Assembly: GCF_019797825.1 (NCBI RefSeq)
Contig: NZ_CP081855.1
Coordinates: 2,007,551 to 2,071,550, forward strand
Source of the DNA: Limosilactobacillus panis
GTDB lineage: Bacteria > Bacillota > Bacilli > Lactobacillales > Lactobacillaceae
Length of the DNA: 64,000 nt
Direction of reading: 5' to 3'
The notes under the pieces were generated by a model. That model saw only the letters and a program-made list of their open reading frames with translations, did no database searches and was not told the DNA's origin. This document shows, piece after piece, positions 16,213-24,888 of this stretch. The translations under genes were made by a program, and so were the position numbers. Each line of letters begins with the position of its first letter. Position 1 is the stretch's first letter.

Positions 16213-16869
16213 TTAGTACCAGGCAGGCTTATCACCGGCGGTGTGCGGCTTGTTGACACCGAGGTCCTGGCGGACGTACTTATCAGGGTGGGCAATTATC
16301 TTCTCAACCAGGTTGCCAATTGATTTTCTTGAAACCTCAGTCCCCTTAAAGGATTCGCCCCGCTTGGTCGTTTCGTAATCGACCTCATCCTTATCAGTTA
16401 ACCAGGCCGGCCGGATAATGGTGTAGTCAAGGTCAGAGGCCGAAACTACATCGGCGGCTTTGCGGTAAGTACCCAGGTAACTGTCCTCTTGGCCGCCACC
16501 GAGCATTTCGTTATTCCATTCACCGAACTTACCAGGGACCTCATTATAAATACCGATTGATGAAATCCAAACGAGTTGTTTGACCCCGTTCTGGTCCATT
16601 GCCTTAACAATGTTTTGGGCCTGCTGCTCAATCTGCGGGTTGCGCAGGTTAGCATAAACCACATCGGCCTTGGCAACCGCTGCGTTTAGTTCCGCCGGCT
16701 TCAGTGTGTCGCCCTTGATTACCGTCTCCCGGGTATCATCAACATTGGTTAAGTTCTGGGGATGGCGGGTAAAGAGCAACAGGTGGTCGTCAGTCTTCTT
16801 TAGTAGGTCCGTAATTGCGTGCCCCGCGATCTTACCGGTTGCACCGAGAATCAAAACTTGTTTCGTCAT
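16213..16869 (-). CDS. NAD(P)-binding SDR/NmrA-like protein
   Basis: A 218-residue atypical short-chain dehydrogenase with the nucleotide-binding motif VLILGATGKIAGHAITDLL at the start, then WISSIGIYNE and the LDYTIIRPAWLTD signature of the NAD(P)H-binding DUF2867/NmrA group. Such proteins often act as quinone or redox sensors. A paralogue lies at 21879-22523. It is divergent from the D-2-hydroxyacid dehydrogenase and HxlR genes, and inverted repeats lie between them. A GAGGAGG ribosome binding site precedes the start. Confidence 0.8.
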   Translation of the reverse strand: MTKQVLILGATGKIAGHAITDLLKKTDDHLLLFTRHPQNLTNVDDTRETVIKGDTLKPAELNAAVAKADVVYANLRNPQIEQQAQNIVKAMDQNGVKQLVWISSIGIYNEVPGKFGEWNNEMLGGGQEDSYLGTYRKAADVVSASDLDYTIIRPAWLTDKDEVDYETTKRGESFKGTEVSRKSIGNLVEKIIAHPDKYVRQDLGVNKPHTAGDKPAWY

Positions 16870-16927
16870 TATTATCGTCCTCCTCTTTCTTAGTTCACTT
16901 ACTAGTATAGTAGAATTATAGCTTATT

Positions 16928-16959
16928 AAAAGTAAGCACTTTTGGGTAAGTTAGTTACC
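16928..16959. promoter_or_regulatory. Inverted repeats in a divergent promoter region
   Basis: AAAAGTAAGCACTTTT (16928-16943) and GGTAAGTTAGTTACC (16945-16959) are adjacent inverted repeats between divergent genes. The HxlR protein encoded at 18048 is a plausible ligand. Confidence 0.4.
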
Positions 16960-17040
16960 TACGGGTAAGATACCGTTGGGTGCTGGGTACTCGCGCAATT
17001 CACCTTTTTTGCCCTATAATAGGGAAAAGGAGGCGCGCTC

Positions 17041-18051
17041 ATGAAAATTGTAATTGCTGACTACCCTGAATCGATGATGAAAAGCCACCAGCTGGAAAAG
17101 GAGGTCCTGCAGGCGGGCCTTCCCGGCTGCCAAGTCGTGGTCTTCCCCTACCAGGATGACCGCCGGACAGCTTTTCTAGAGGAAATCCACGATGCCGATG
17201 CGCTCCTCACCGCCTTTATCAAGGTTGATGAAGAAGTGTTTCAAGCGGCGCCACAGCTTAAGGTGGTTTCTATCAACGCTACTGGCTATGATAATGTTGA
17301 TCTGACCGCTGCTAAACGGCATGGCGTTGCTGTTTGCCCCGTTGGTGAGTACTGCACTGAAGACGTCGCCGAGTTTACTATTACAACCATGCTTGCCCTC
17401 GTTCGCAATCTCAAAGCCTACCTGGGCGACGTTGACCACCAGCACGAGTGGCGCTATGACTACGCCCAGCCTAACTGCCGGCTTAGCAACATGACACTGG
17501 GGATTTTCGGCCTCGGTAAAATTGGCCGCGCTGTTGCGAAAAAGGCGGCCGCATTGGGGATGAAAGTCATCGCTAATGACCTCTTCATCAGCAAAGAGAA
17601 CTATGCTAAAGTTGCCGATCTGGTTAAGCTAACCAGCGTTAACGATCTCCTGGCTCAAGCAGACGTAATTACTAACCACATGAATCTTAATGACAGCAAC
17701 CGTAACTTCTTTACTGCGGACCGCTTCCAAAAGATGGCCAAGCACCCCTACTTTTTGAATATGGCCCGGGGTGGTGAGGTTAATGAAGATGACTTGGTTC
17801 AGGCACTCGATACGAAGCGAATTAGGGGTGCAGCCCTGGATGTTTTGGCAACCGAATTTCCCGACCTCGCACATAATCCGTTAGTCGGGCGGGAAAATGT
17901 TCTGGTTACGCCCCACACTGCCTTTTACAGTATTGACTCAACAACTACTTTGCAAAGGATTTCGTGCCAAAATATTGTCAACTACTTAAATGGTCACCCG
18001 GAAAAGGTCTTTAAACTCGTGGTTAATCCCCAGGAAGGAGGAGAACAATGA
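17041..18051 (+). CDS. D-2-hydroxyacid dehydrogenase (NAD-dependent)
   Basis: A 336-residue enzyme of the D-isomer-specific 2-hydroxyacid dehydrogenase family. The substrate domain flanks a Rossmann domain with IFGLGKIGRAVAKKAAALGM near residue 158. The NMARGGEVNEDDLVQAL segment provides the family arginine, and the conserved VTPHTAFYS histidine is present. The keto-acid substrate cannot be told from sequence. AAAGGAGG precedes the ATG. Its stop overlaps the HxlR start by four bases, so the two genes are co-translated. Confidence 0.85.
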   Translation: MKIVIADYPESMMKSHQLEKEVLQAGLPGCQVVVFPYQDDRRTAFLEEIHDADALLTAFIKVDEEVFQAAPQLKVVSINATGYDNVDLTAAKRHGVAVCPVGEYCTEDVAEFTITTMLALVRNLKAYLGDVDHQHEWRYDYAQPNCRLSNMTLGIFGLGKIGRAVAKKAAALGMKVIANDLFISKENYAKVADLVKLTSVNDLLAQADVITNHMNLNDSNRNFFTADRFQKMAKHPYFLNMARGGEVNEDDLVQALDTKRIRGAALDVLATEFPDLAHNPLVGRENVLVTPHTAFYSIDSTTTLQRISCQNIVNYLNGHPEKVFKLVVNPQEGGEQ

Positions 18052-18479
18052 CCACTCCTAAGATGTTTAATACCGGTGCTGAATATGCCCTCTCCATCAT
18101 CGGCGGCAAGTGGAAACCCGTTATTTTGTACCTCCTTGCTGGCCATCCCCGGCGAACGGGCGAACTAGTGAAGCAACTTGGTACATCTTATAAGGTCCTT
18201 AGCGACCAACTCCGCGAAATGATGGATGCCGAAATCGTTAGTCGAAAGAGTTTCAACACAATGCCGCCCCACGTCGAATACCGACTGACCGCCGCGGGGG
18301 AAAACCTTTACGCTGCACTGCGTTACCTCAACTACTGGGGTGAGCAGCAGGCAGTAACGGACCCTAACGTTAAAATAATGTGTACCGAAAAAATGAAAGA
18401 GCTTGATGACGACGGGCTCTGCGTCATCACCAAGCAGCACCTCCACCACTGGAAGCAAGAAATTGTTAAGCAGAAATAA
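18048..18479 (+). CDS. HxlR-family regulator
   Basis: A 143-residue winged-helix regulator (EYALSIIGGKWKPVILYLL, then YKVLSDQLREMMDAEIVSRK and PPHVEYRLTAAG) with a 40-residue C-terminal extension beyond a typical HxlR. The start overlaps the stop of the D-2-hydroxyacid dehydrogenase gene (ATGA), indicating an operon. It probably responds to an electrophile or quinone and controls this operon or the divergent NAD(P)-binding protein; the operator is a guess. A parS-like site begins at its last base. Confidence 0.85.
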   Translation: MTTPKMFNTGAEYALSIIGGKWKPVILYLLAGHPRRTGELVKQLGTSYKVLSDQLREMMDAEIVSRKSFNTMPPHVEYRLTAAGENLYAALRYLNYWGEQQAVTDPNVKIMCTEKMKELDDDGLCVITKQHLHHWKQEIVKQK

Positions 18480-18495
18480 TGTTTCATGTGAAACT
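18480..18495. promoter_or_regulatory. parS-like ParB binding site 2
   Basis: TGTTTCATGTGAAACT has the same 15 bases as site 1, with the last base changed. It starts at the final base of the HxlR stop codon. Confidence 0.6.
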
Positions 18496-18544
18496 TATCT
18501 AATCAGATTTTCTAAAAATCGCTAACCATTCAAAGAAAAAGTAA

Positions 18545-18597
18545 AAGAGCTGCTCAACTACCCAACTAATAACGGGTACTGAGAAGCTCTTCTTTTT
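18545..18597. terminator. Bidirectional terminator
   Basis: AAGAGCT-CTC-ACTACCC pairs with GGGTA-TGAG-AGCTCTT, with T-rich tails on both strands. It separates the HxlR gene from the convergent GlsB gene. Confidence 0.75.
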
Positions 18598-18609
18598 GTA
18601 GTTGGTAAC

Positions 18610-18861
18610 TTACCTTTCTGGTCGGACGCCAAAGATCAAGGAAACAATCAATACCAGGATCACTGCACCGATGATTGACGGGACAACTGCCATCCCGGCC
18701 ACCTGAGGTCCCCAGCTACCAAGGATTGCTTCCCCTAGTGCTGATCCAACCAGTCCGGCAATAATGTTACTGATGACTCCCATGGATCCACCACGTCTAG
18801 TGACTGCGCCGGCAATCAGTCCAATTACGCCACCAACGATTAATACCCATAACCAATGCAT
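18610..18861 (-). CDS. GlsB/YeaQ/YmgE family stress-response membrane protein
   Basis: An 83-residue protein made almost entirely of three hydrophobic helices with glycine-rich turns (LIAGAVTRRGGSMGVISNIIAGLVGSALGEAIL). This is the pattern of transglycosylase-associated YeaQ/GlsB proteins. In Gram-positives these are linked to general stress; the molecular role is not known. It lies downstream of a CsbD-family gene on the same strand, which suits a stress operon. Confidence 0.85.
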   Translation of the reverse strand: MHWLWVLIVGGVIGLIAGAVTRRGGSMGVISNIIAGLVGSALGEAILGSWGPQVAGMAVVPSIIGAVILVLIVSLIFGVRPER

Positions 18862-18876
18862 TGCGTTCCCTCCTTA

Positions 18877-19050
18877 TTATTCCTTTTCCTTTAACTCATC
18901 CTTAGCATCTTGTATCTTATCTTTGGCCTTGCCAAAATTTTTCTGGACCTTGCCTTCCGCTTGTTCACATTTGTCATTGGTCAATTTCCCCTTGACTTCT
19001 TTGAACTTGCCAGCAAGCTGGTCCTTCAATCCGTGTTTATCGCTAACCAT
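18877..19050 (-). CDS. CsbD-family stress protein
   Basis: A 57-residue, highly charged CsbD-like protein (KDQLAGKFKEVKGKLTNDKCEQAEGKVQKNFGKAKDKIQDAKDELKEK). The family is induced by general stress; the function is unresolved. The ATG at 19050 has AAAGG nine bases upstream and gives the usual CsbD length, so the longer start at 19077 is rejected. It is followed after 15 bases by the GlsB-type gene. Confidence 0.88.
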   Translation of the reverse strand: MVSDKHGLKDQLAGKFKEVKGKLTNDKCEQAEGKVQKNFGKAKDKIQDAKDELKEKE

Positions 19051-19230
19051 CGCAATCAACCTTTCTATGTTGTCCATTTGTGTGACACGACAATTCGGGC
19101 CTTTCTCCCGGTGACTAGTGACATTTGCTGATTATAGTTTATCAAGGCCCCCTATACGGTACAATCTTTTGACAATGACCTTACGCTTTAGTTAACCTTC
19201 TTGGCGAATCTTAAGATTTTAGCCAGCACC

Positions 19231-19270
19231 AAAAAAGCGCGAGCGCCCGGGTTTGCTCGTACGCTCGCGC
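19231..19270 (-). terminator. Terminator after the carboxymuconolactone decarboxylase-like gene
   Basis: GCGCGAGCG pairs with CGCTCGCGC and, on the minus strand, is followed by six T. Confidence 0.8.
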
Positions 19271-19280
19271 TAGGTTCTTA

Positions 19281-19619
19281 CTACTTATCCTCAAGGAATT
19301 GATCAGCACACGCTAATGCTTTACCGCCGTATACCGTCGATGGACCGCCACCCATCATGATGGCAACATTGATGGTTTCGACAATTTCATCCCGCGTGGC
19401 ACCTAGTTTAATGGCGCCCTTGACATGTTGAACAATGCAGCCCTCGCAGCGAATTGCAATCGCCAATGCTTCTAAGACCTTTGTCTTGCCATCTAAGGCC
19501 CCGGCCTTGATTGCCTCATCGTGGACGTTTAAGAAGGCCTTTCCCGTTGCTCCTGTGCTGGAAAAGAGGTTCTTATTGTTTGCCATTACTTCGGCTAACT
19601 CTTGCTTGTAATCAGTCAT
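19281..19619 (-). CDS. Carboxymuconolactone decarboxylase/AhpD-like protein
   Basis: A 112-residue helical protein with the motif RCEGCIVQHVKGAIKLGATRDEIVETINVAI. The CxxC and following His are the AhpD-type peroxidase/disulfide-reductase site, so a role in thiol-dependent peroxide detoxification is more likely than decarboxylation. The ATG at 19619 has AAAGGA nine bases upstream; the frame extends to 19646 without a better site. It is monocistronic, with its own terminator. Confidence 0.85.
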   Translation of the reverse strand: MTDYKQELAEVMANNKNLFSSTGATGKAFLNVHDEAIKAGALDGKTKVLEALAIAIRCEGCIVQHVKGAIKLGATRDEIVETINVAIMMGGGPSTVYGGKALACADQFLEDK

Positions 19620-19743
19620 CTTCAGCCATCCTTTCATGATCAGCATCTAAATATCTGTTTAAATGATACTATATTGAAAACGTTTTCTCAACAAGTGTCA
19701 AAAAAGGTCACGCCCAATTGCATAACCTTTTTAAATGCCAAAT

Positions 19744-21066
19744 CTATTGTAGTGAGTCCCAAGCCGTTAGTTCGACCGGTTCACTTGCTGCCAGCTTCTG
19801 CAGGTCGGCTGGTAGGTACTTTTTATCAATTACTGCTTCGTAGGTGTATTCCTCAAACCAGTCCTGGGTCATCACAAAGTAACCATTGTCCCCGTTATCT
19901 TTGCCCCAGCTGTTTTCAATCTTCCACCGGGTCGGCTGACCATTTTCCAGGTCGAAGCCGGTCAGGGTCATGGCGTGGGACACCATTGCCTGCCGGGATT
20001 CCAGCCGGTCTTTTTTGTCCATTGTAAAGTCCACATCCAAAAGCTCGGCGCGGTGGAAAAGCTTGGCGTCCATCAGGCCCCGCTTCCGGTCCATTTGTTG
20101 GAGAACGTCGTTACCGACCCAGACGGTTTCCCCGGCCTTCAACTGCTTGATTGCGGCGGCTTGGAGGTCCTTAAACGGTACGTTCATAAACTTGATTGGC
20201 ACCCCACCAACCACGCTATCCTGGGTTGGCATTGAGTAGACCTTGCCGTACTCGTGGTCCGGTGCGTTAGTGACCACCACGTAGTCGTTGAAGTTGGTGT
20301 CAAAGTACTGGTGGTAAAAGTCTAGTGGTGTTAAGCCCAGGACCTGGTGGAACTTCTTGTCGTCGTCTTTAAATTCCAGGTCAAATTTAACCGGTGGTTC
20401 ACCAAAGGAGTAGGCCGCCACCTTATAAACGTCGGCCATCATCTCTTCCTTAGCTGCCGCTAGATCCGCCTCCTTAGCACCGTCGTCAACCAACTGGCGG
20501 AGTTTCAAGGCGTCCTTGCGCATCAGGTAGTTCATTACCTCGGCCACGTCGGTAGTGTCCTTGGTATTGTGAGTGTCGGGCATGACGTATTCCGGGACGA
20601 CCCCATACTTTTCAACAATAGCGGCGGCGTTGGCCCACTGACCACCGTCATTCAGGGCAAAACTAAGGTAGAAGTCGACCAGGCGGTCATGGAGGGGCCG
20701 GTCAGCTGTCTCAATAATCTTTTGGAAAAACATGTTGGCCCGTTCAATCCGGTCCCAGAAGAAAAGGTAGTTTTGGGAAAGCTCGAAGTCCTTAAAATTG
20801 TACTTCTTCGCAAACTTGTGCCGGAGGGTATTCAGGGTCGCAAATGACCAGCAACGGCCACTATGCCGCTGGTTGCTGGGTTTCCCCGTCTTGATTTCGT
20901 AGGAAAAGGCCCGGTGAAGGCGTTGGCTGGCGATTGGATCCTCACTAGCGTTTTTAATCCCGTTCTTTTGCACCGCCCGGGAAATGACTGCTGCATCCTT
21001 GCGGGCGTGGAAATTTTTCTGGTATTTTTCAACCATTGCTGTTGTTAACTGGCTTTCTTTTGCCAC
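19744..21066 (-). CDS. pepC: Aminopeptidase C (bleomycin hydrolase family C1)
   Basis: A 440-residue cytosolic cysteine aminopeptidase of full length. The triad is visible as Cys72 in RHSGRCWSFA, His364 in MVSHAMTLTG and Asn385 in KIENSWGKDNG. PepC removes N-terminal residues from casein-derived and other peptides and forms a hexameric barrel. No neighbouring gene shares its function. A weak terminator-like region lies beyond the stop. Confidence 0.95.
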   Translation of the reverse strand: MAKESQLTTAMVEKYQKNFHARKDAAVISRAVQKNGIKNASEDPIASQRLHRAFSYEIKTGKPSNQRHSGRCWSFATLNTLRHKFAKKYNFKDFELSQNYLFFWDRIERANMFFQKIIETADRPLHDRLVDFYLSFALNDGGQWANAAAIVEKYGVVPEYVMPDTHNTKDTTDVAEVMNYLMRKDALKLRQLVDDGAKEADLAAAKEEMMADVYKVAAYSFGEPPVKFDLEFKDDDKKFHQVLGLTPLDFYHQYFDTNFNDYVVVTNAPDHEYGKVYSMPTQDSVVGGVPIKFMNVPFKDLQAAAIKQLKAGETVWVGNDVLQQMDRKRGLMDAKLFHRAELLDVDFTMDKKDRLESRQAMVSHAMTLTGFDLENGQPTRWKIENSWGKDNGDNGYFVMTQDWFEEYTYEAVIDKKYLPADLQKLAASEPVELTAWDSLQ

Positions 21067-21138
21067 AATAATCCCTTCTTAATTAAAACATTTACTACTA
21101 TCATAGCGCATTTATGGTGGGGCAACATCAATATTAAT

Positions 21139-21757
21139 CTATTCGCCGTAATGGTAATCGCCAGTCCGGTTTTCCAGTCCCTGGTAGCGGTCATCAGTCC
21201 GGAGGGGGAGGGGCCGAATTACCTTTGCCGGGTTACCGGCGGCGATGACGTTGGCGGGGATGTCATCGACTACCACGCTCCCGGCACCGATGATGCTGTT
21301 ATCACCAATCGTAACCCCGCCGACCACGTTTACACTAGCGCCAAACCAGACGTTATTACCTACCGTGATGGGGCGCGATTCAACGTAGCCCGCTCGACGA
21401 CCGACCGCGTCTTCAACGTGGTTAGAGGTGTAAAAGCCGCACTTAGGGCCAATCTTGACCTCATCGCCAAACTTAATCGGCGCGCAGTCCATGAAAAAGC
21501 AGTCGTAGTTAGCAAAGAAGTTGCGGCCCAAAAAGATGTTACGGCCAAACTCAACATGAAAGTTGGGCAGGCGTCACAGCAAAGAGTGTCTTCAACATCG
21601 CTAAGTCGGCCTTCCCCGTCCGGTAATATTCAAAGTTGTACTGCCGGCACAAGTCGAGGGCCCAGTTGCGGACCGCCGTGATTTCTGGGGCAACGTCGTC
21701 GTAAGGTTCACCAGCGTTGACCGTTGCCAGGACTTTCTTGATTAGTTGTTCATCCAT
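21139..21757 (-). pseudogene. Sugar O-acetyltransferase (maa/lacA type), frameshifted with small deletion
   Basis: The 5' part (21551-21757) has the MAC N-terminal domain (AVRNWALDLCRQYNFEYYRT). The 3' part (to 21139) has hexapeptide repeats ending in TIGDNSIIGAGSVVVDDIPANVIAAGNPAKVIR. The two are in different frames, meeting near 21560-21580. Compared with the intact paralogue at 29455-30054, the link between MLK-LF and PPFHVEFG-type sequence is about six residues short, so a small deletion broke the frame. An AAAGGAGAA ribosome binding site is intact. Family members acetylate maltose or galactosides. Confidence 0.75.
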
Positions 21758-21878
21758 CGTAAATTCTCCTTTCTGCCCATTATATCATTGTGGGTCCTCC
21801 ACTAAGTGTTTCTCCTTTGCTAGCTTATCTTTAGTAAGGTAAAATGATAGTGAATAACTTGACTAGGGAGGAATTCTC

Positions 21879-22523
21879 ATGAGTAAAGTATTTATTGCGG
21901 GCGGCTCCGGCAGGGTCGCAACCGACTTAATCAAGGACCTGGTGGCTGCTGGAAACGACGTTGTTGCGGGCGCCCGTCACCTCAAAAAAATCATCAAACT
22001 AGCTGGGGTTACGCCAGTCTCCCTGGACCTTCATGGCGATGTCGCTAAGATTGCCACTTTAATGGCCGGCAGTAACGCGGTCTACTTTGTTGCCGGGTCC
22101 CGGGGCAAAGACCTTTTACAAACCGATGCCATGGGGGCGGTCAAAACAATGCAAGCAGCACAGCGGGCCGGTATTAAGCGCTACATTATGCTAAGCTCCA
22201 TGTACGCCCTTAGACCCGAAAAGTGGGCCGACTACCCGGCGCTGGCTTCGATTACCGACTACAACATTGCCAAGTTCTTCGCCGATAACTACCTGATCAG
22301 CAACACTGACCTGGACTACACAATTATCCAGCCGGCTTCATTGACCGAAGAAGCGGCCACTGGTAAGGTCCGCTTCGGGGAAGGCAACGACACCACGAAC
22401 CCGATTCCGGATGTTGCTCACGTCTTGGCCAGCGTGCTGACGGCTGATAACACCGTCGGTAAGGTCATCATGATGCGCAGTGGTGATACGCCAATTGCGG
22501 ACGCGGTAGCAGCAGTGAAATAG
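21879..22523 (+). CDS. NAD(P)-binding SDR/NmrA-like protein
   Basis: A 214-residue atypical short-chain dehydrogenase with AGGSGRVATDLIKDLVAAG at the N-terminus. IMLSSMYALRPEKW with a YNIAKFFADNYL catalytic-type segment, and LDYTIIQPASLTEE, follow. It is a paralogue of the 16213 protein. The substrate is unknown. GGGAGGAATT precedes the ATG. A strong bidirectional terminator and a parS-like site separate it from the riboflavin operon. Confidence 0.8.
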   Translation: MSKVFIAGGSGRVATDLIKDLVAAGNDVVAGARHLKKIIKLAGVTPVSLDLHGDVAKIATLMAGSNAVYFVAGSRGKDLLQTDAMGAVKTMQAAQRAGIKRYIMLSSMYALRPEKWADYPALASITDYNIAKFFADNYLISNTDLDYTIIQPASLTEEAATGKVRFGEGNDTTNPIPDVAHVLASVLTADNTVGKVIMMRSGDTPIADAVAAVK

Positions 22524-22572
22524 TGGATTAGTATGCTAGTCCTTTCTGACACGTAGTTAGGCTTTAAAACGA

Positions 22573-22617
22573 TAAAGGACCGCCATACTCAGAAAACTCG
22601 AGCAATGGCGGTCCTTT
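22573..22617. terminator. Bidirectional terminator between the SDR gene and ribH
   Basis: AAAGGACCGCCAT pairs perfectly with ATGGCGGTCCTTT. It serves the end of the riboflavin operon and the convergent SDR gene. Confidence 0.8.
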
Positions 22618-22619
22618 GC

Positions 22620-22635
22620 TGTTTCATGTGAAACA
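22620..22635. promoter_or_regulatory. parS-like ParB binding site 3
   Basis: TGTTTCATGTGAAACA, identical to site 1, sits in the three-base gap between a terminator and the ribH stop. Confidence 0.7.
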
Positions 22636-22637
22636 CA

Positions 22638-23102
22638 TCAATTGATTTGCTCACTCAGTGACATCATCTCTAGCAGGCTCTGAGCCGTGCTAGCGCCCTC
22701 ATTGCCCATTTTCAGGCCTGCCCGTTGCATTGCCTGCTCAATGTTATCGGTCGTCAGAATGCCAAAGGTTACTGGGACCTTCCCCTGGAGGTTCAGTTCC
22801 ATGATTCCCCGAGCCATGTTCTGACAAATCAAGTCGTAGTGGTCGGTCTCTCCTTTAATTACCGCTCCAAGGGTCATGATACCGTCAAATTCACCCTTAT
22901 CCAGGAGTTTCTTAACCGCAAAGGGAATCTCAAAGGCGCCCGGAACGTGAAAAACGGCCACCTGGTCATCTTTTAGGCCAAACTTGGCGAGCGTGGCTAC
23001 GGCCCCCGTAACCAGCTTACTCGTGACGGCACCGTTGAAGTCGGCAACCACGATTCCTACGTGTGCATTATTGTAGTTAAACTTTCCCGTAAATTCTTCC
23101 AT
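22638..23102 (-). CDS. ribH: 6,7-dimethyl-8-ribityllumazine synthase
   Basis: A 154-residue enzyme that condenses 3,4-dihydroxy-2-butanone 4-phosphate with the ribitylaminouracil to give lumazine. The conserved [23 protein letters not shown] and [12 protein letters not shown] segments are present, including the catalytic-region histidine. The start at 23102 sits seven bases after GGAGG, overlapping the ribBA stop. It is the last gene of the operon. Confidence 0.95.
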   Translation of the reverse strand: MEEFTGKFNYNNAHVGIVVADFNGAVTSKLVTGAVATLAKFGLKDDQVAVFHVPGAFEIPFAVKKLLDKGEFDGIMTLGAVIKGETDHYDLICQNMARGIMELNLQGKVPVTFGILTTDNIEQAMQRAGLKMGNEGASTAQSLLEMMSLSEQIN

Positions 23103-23104
23103 GA

Positions 23105-24286
23105 TCATGCCTCCAAATCTAATAGGTGGTGGAACTTGTCCTTCTTCGTTGCGAGGTAGCGCCGGTCATACTTGTTTGCCTGAATTTCTAAGGGCAGGCG
23201 GTCATGGATCGTAATCCCTGCTTCCTCTAGCTGGTCAATCTTATCTGGATTATTGGTCAATAGGTCAATTTTGGTGACCCCTAGCTGCTGAAGGATCTGC
23301 GCGGCTAGTTTATATTTGCGCTCATCCGGCTTGAAGCCAAGCTCTTCATTTGCCTCAACCGTGTCGTAACCCTCTTCTTGCAAGTGGTACGCCCGCAGTT
23401 TATTCTCAAGGCCGATTCCCCGCCCCTCTTGGCGAAGGTAAAGGACGACCCCGCGGCCAACCGCGTTAATCCGCCGCATGGCCTCGTGAAGCTGGGGTCC
23501 ACAGTCACAACGCAAAGAGCCGAAGACATCTCCCGTGAAGCACTCGGAATGCAGGCGGACCAGCACTGGTTCGTCCCCAGAAATATTGCCCTTAATAAGG
23601 GCCAGATTATCCCCGGCAAAGTGACGGAGGCGGAAATCACCATACTCACTCGGCAGGTGGACCTCCTTCGTAGGTTGGCTAACCCGACTGCGCCGGTATT
23701 CCTGGAGGTCCTTGATGGTAATGATTGGCAGGCTGAATTCAGCCGCCTTCTCGTGGAGTTCCTTAGACCGTGCCATCTCCCCGTTAGCCTTTAAAATTTC
23801 ACAAATATAAGCAACGGGCTCCTCACCGGCTAACCTGGCCAGGTCAACGGCCGCCTCCGTATGGCCGTCTCTTTCCAGCACCCCGTCTTCCCTGGCAACC
23901 AGCGGAAAGATGTGGCCGGGCTTATAGAAATCTGCGTTGGTGGCCTGCGGGTCGGCCAGGTGGGTAATCGTCCGCCAGCGGTCAAAGGCGGAGATCCCGG
24001 TAGTCGTCGACTTGTGGTCCACACTAATGGTGAAGGCCGTGCCAAATGGGTCGGTGTTGTCCGCCGTCATCTGGGGCAGGGCCAGCCGTTTAGCAACCGC
24101 TGGCGCCATGGGGACGCACATCAGCCCCCGGGCATACTTGGTAATGAAGTTGACCTTCTCCGGGGTGGCCTTGCTTGCTAGCCCAATCATGTCCCCTTCA
24201 GCTTCCCGGTCTAAGTCATCCATGACAATTACCAATCCACCCTTCTTGAGGTGGTCAATTGCGGCTTGAATCTTTTTAACGTCCAT
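23105..24286 (-). CDS. ribBA: Bifunctional DHBP synthase / GTP cyclohydrolase II
   Basis: About 393 residues. The N-terminal half makes 3,4-dihydroxy-2-butanone 4-phosphate ([14 protein letters not shown], then [16 protein letters not shown]). The C-terminal half (about 200-393) opens GTP ([24 protein letters not shown] with the zinc cysteines, [10 protein letters not shown]). Together they supply both precursors for ribH. AAAGGGG lies upstream of tandem ATG codons; the second (24286) is better spaced and overlaps the ribE stop. Confidence 0.95.
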   Translation of the reverse strand: MDVKKIQAAIDHLKKGGLVIVMDDLDREAEGDMIGLASKATPEKVNFITKYARGLMCVPMAPAVAKRLALPQMTADNTDPFGTAFTISVDHKSTTTGISAFDRWRTITHLADPQATNADFYKPGHIFPLVAREDGVLERDGHTEAAVDLARLAGEEPVAYICEILKANGEMARSKELHEKAAEFSLPIITIKDLQEYRRSRVSQPTKEVHLPSEYGDFRLRHFAGDNLALIKGNISGDEPVLVRLHSECFTGDVFGSLRCDCGPQLHEAMRRINAVGRGVVLYLRQEGRGIGLENKLRAYHLQEEGYDTVEANEELGFKPDERKYKLAAQILQQLGVTKIDLLTNNPDKIDQLEEAGITIHDRLPLEIQANKYDRRYLATKKDKFHHLLDLEA

Positions 24287-24888
24287 CATTGTGCCCCTTT
24301 CTGCAAATTTGCGGCAACGTACTTTCCTAAAATATCGGTTTCTAAATTGACTCGGCTGCCCACCTGGAGGTCATCCAGGTTGGTCACCGTTTGGGTGTGG
24401 GGAATCAGGCCGACGGAGAACCAGTCCGCACCAGTGTTCATGACAGTCAGGCTCACCCCGTTGATGGCAACACTTCCCTGGGGAACCACCTGGTTAGCCA
24501 GGCGGACCGGCAGGGCAAAGCGGACCTCAATGGCGTTCTCGTTGGGCGCCATTGCTTGGACCACCGTCACCTCATCGACGTGGCCCGTCACAATGTGCCC
24601 TTCCAGACGGTCACCGACCTGCAGAGACCGTTCGAGGTTGACCAGGTCGCCGGGCTGGAGGTCCTTAAACGTTGTCTTCTCAAAGGTCTGGGGCATGAGG
24701 GTGACGTGAAAACCTGTTCCCGTTTGTCCGACCACGGTTAGGCAGGTCCCGTTAATGGCGACCGAATCCCCAATTACCAACTCTTCTAATAGTACCGGGC
24801 TGGTCGGGGCGATTGTCAGTTCAATCGTTTCACCCTTCTTTTCCAGTTTTTGGACCTTCCCGGTTCCCTGAACTAAGCCACTAAACAT
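24286..24888 (-). CDS. ribE: Riboflavin synthase alpha subunit
   Basis: A 200-residue protein made of two lumazine-binding repeats, each starting MFSGLVQGTGKV-like or GHIVTGHVDEV-like, each with the GVSLTV/GTCLTV motif. It dismutates two lumazines to riboflavin and the ribitylaminouracil. It overlaps ribD by eight bases and ribBA by one codon, so the operon is tightly coupled. Confidence 0.95.
   Translation of the reverse strand: MFSGLVQGTGKVQKLEKKGETIELTIAPTSPVLLEELVIGDSVAINGTCLTVVGQTGTGFHVTLMPQTFEKTTFKDLQPGDLVNLERSLQVGDRLEGHIVTGHVDEVTVVQAMAPNENAIEVRFALPVRLANQVVPQGSVAINGVSLTVMNTGADWFSVGLIPHTQTVTNLDDLQVGSRVNLETDILGKYVAANLQKGAQ

Noticed and set aside
20982..20996. Additional Noc site at CCCGGGAAAT in pepC
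   Set aside because: The left half mismatches the consensus at several bases.
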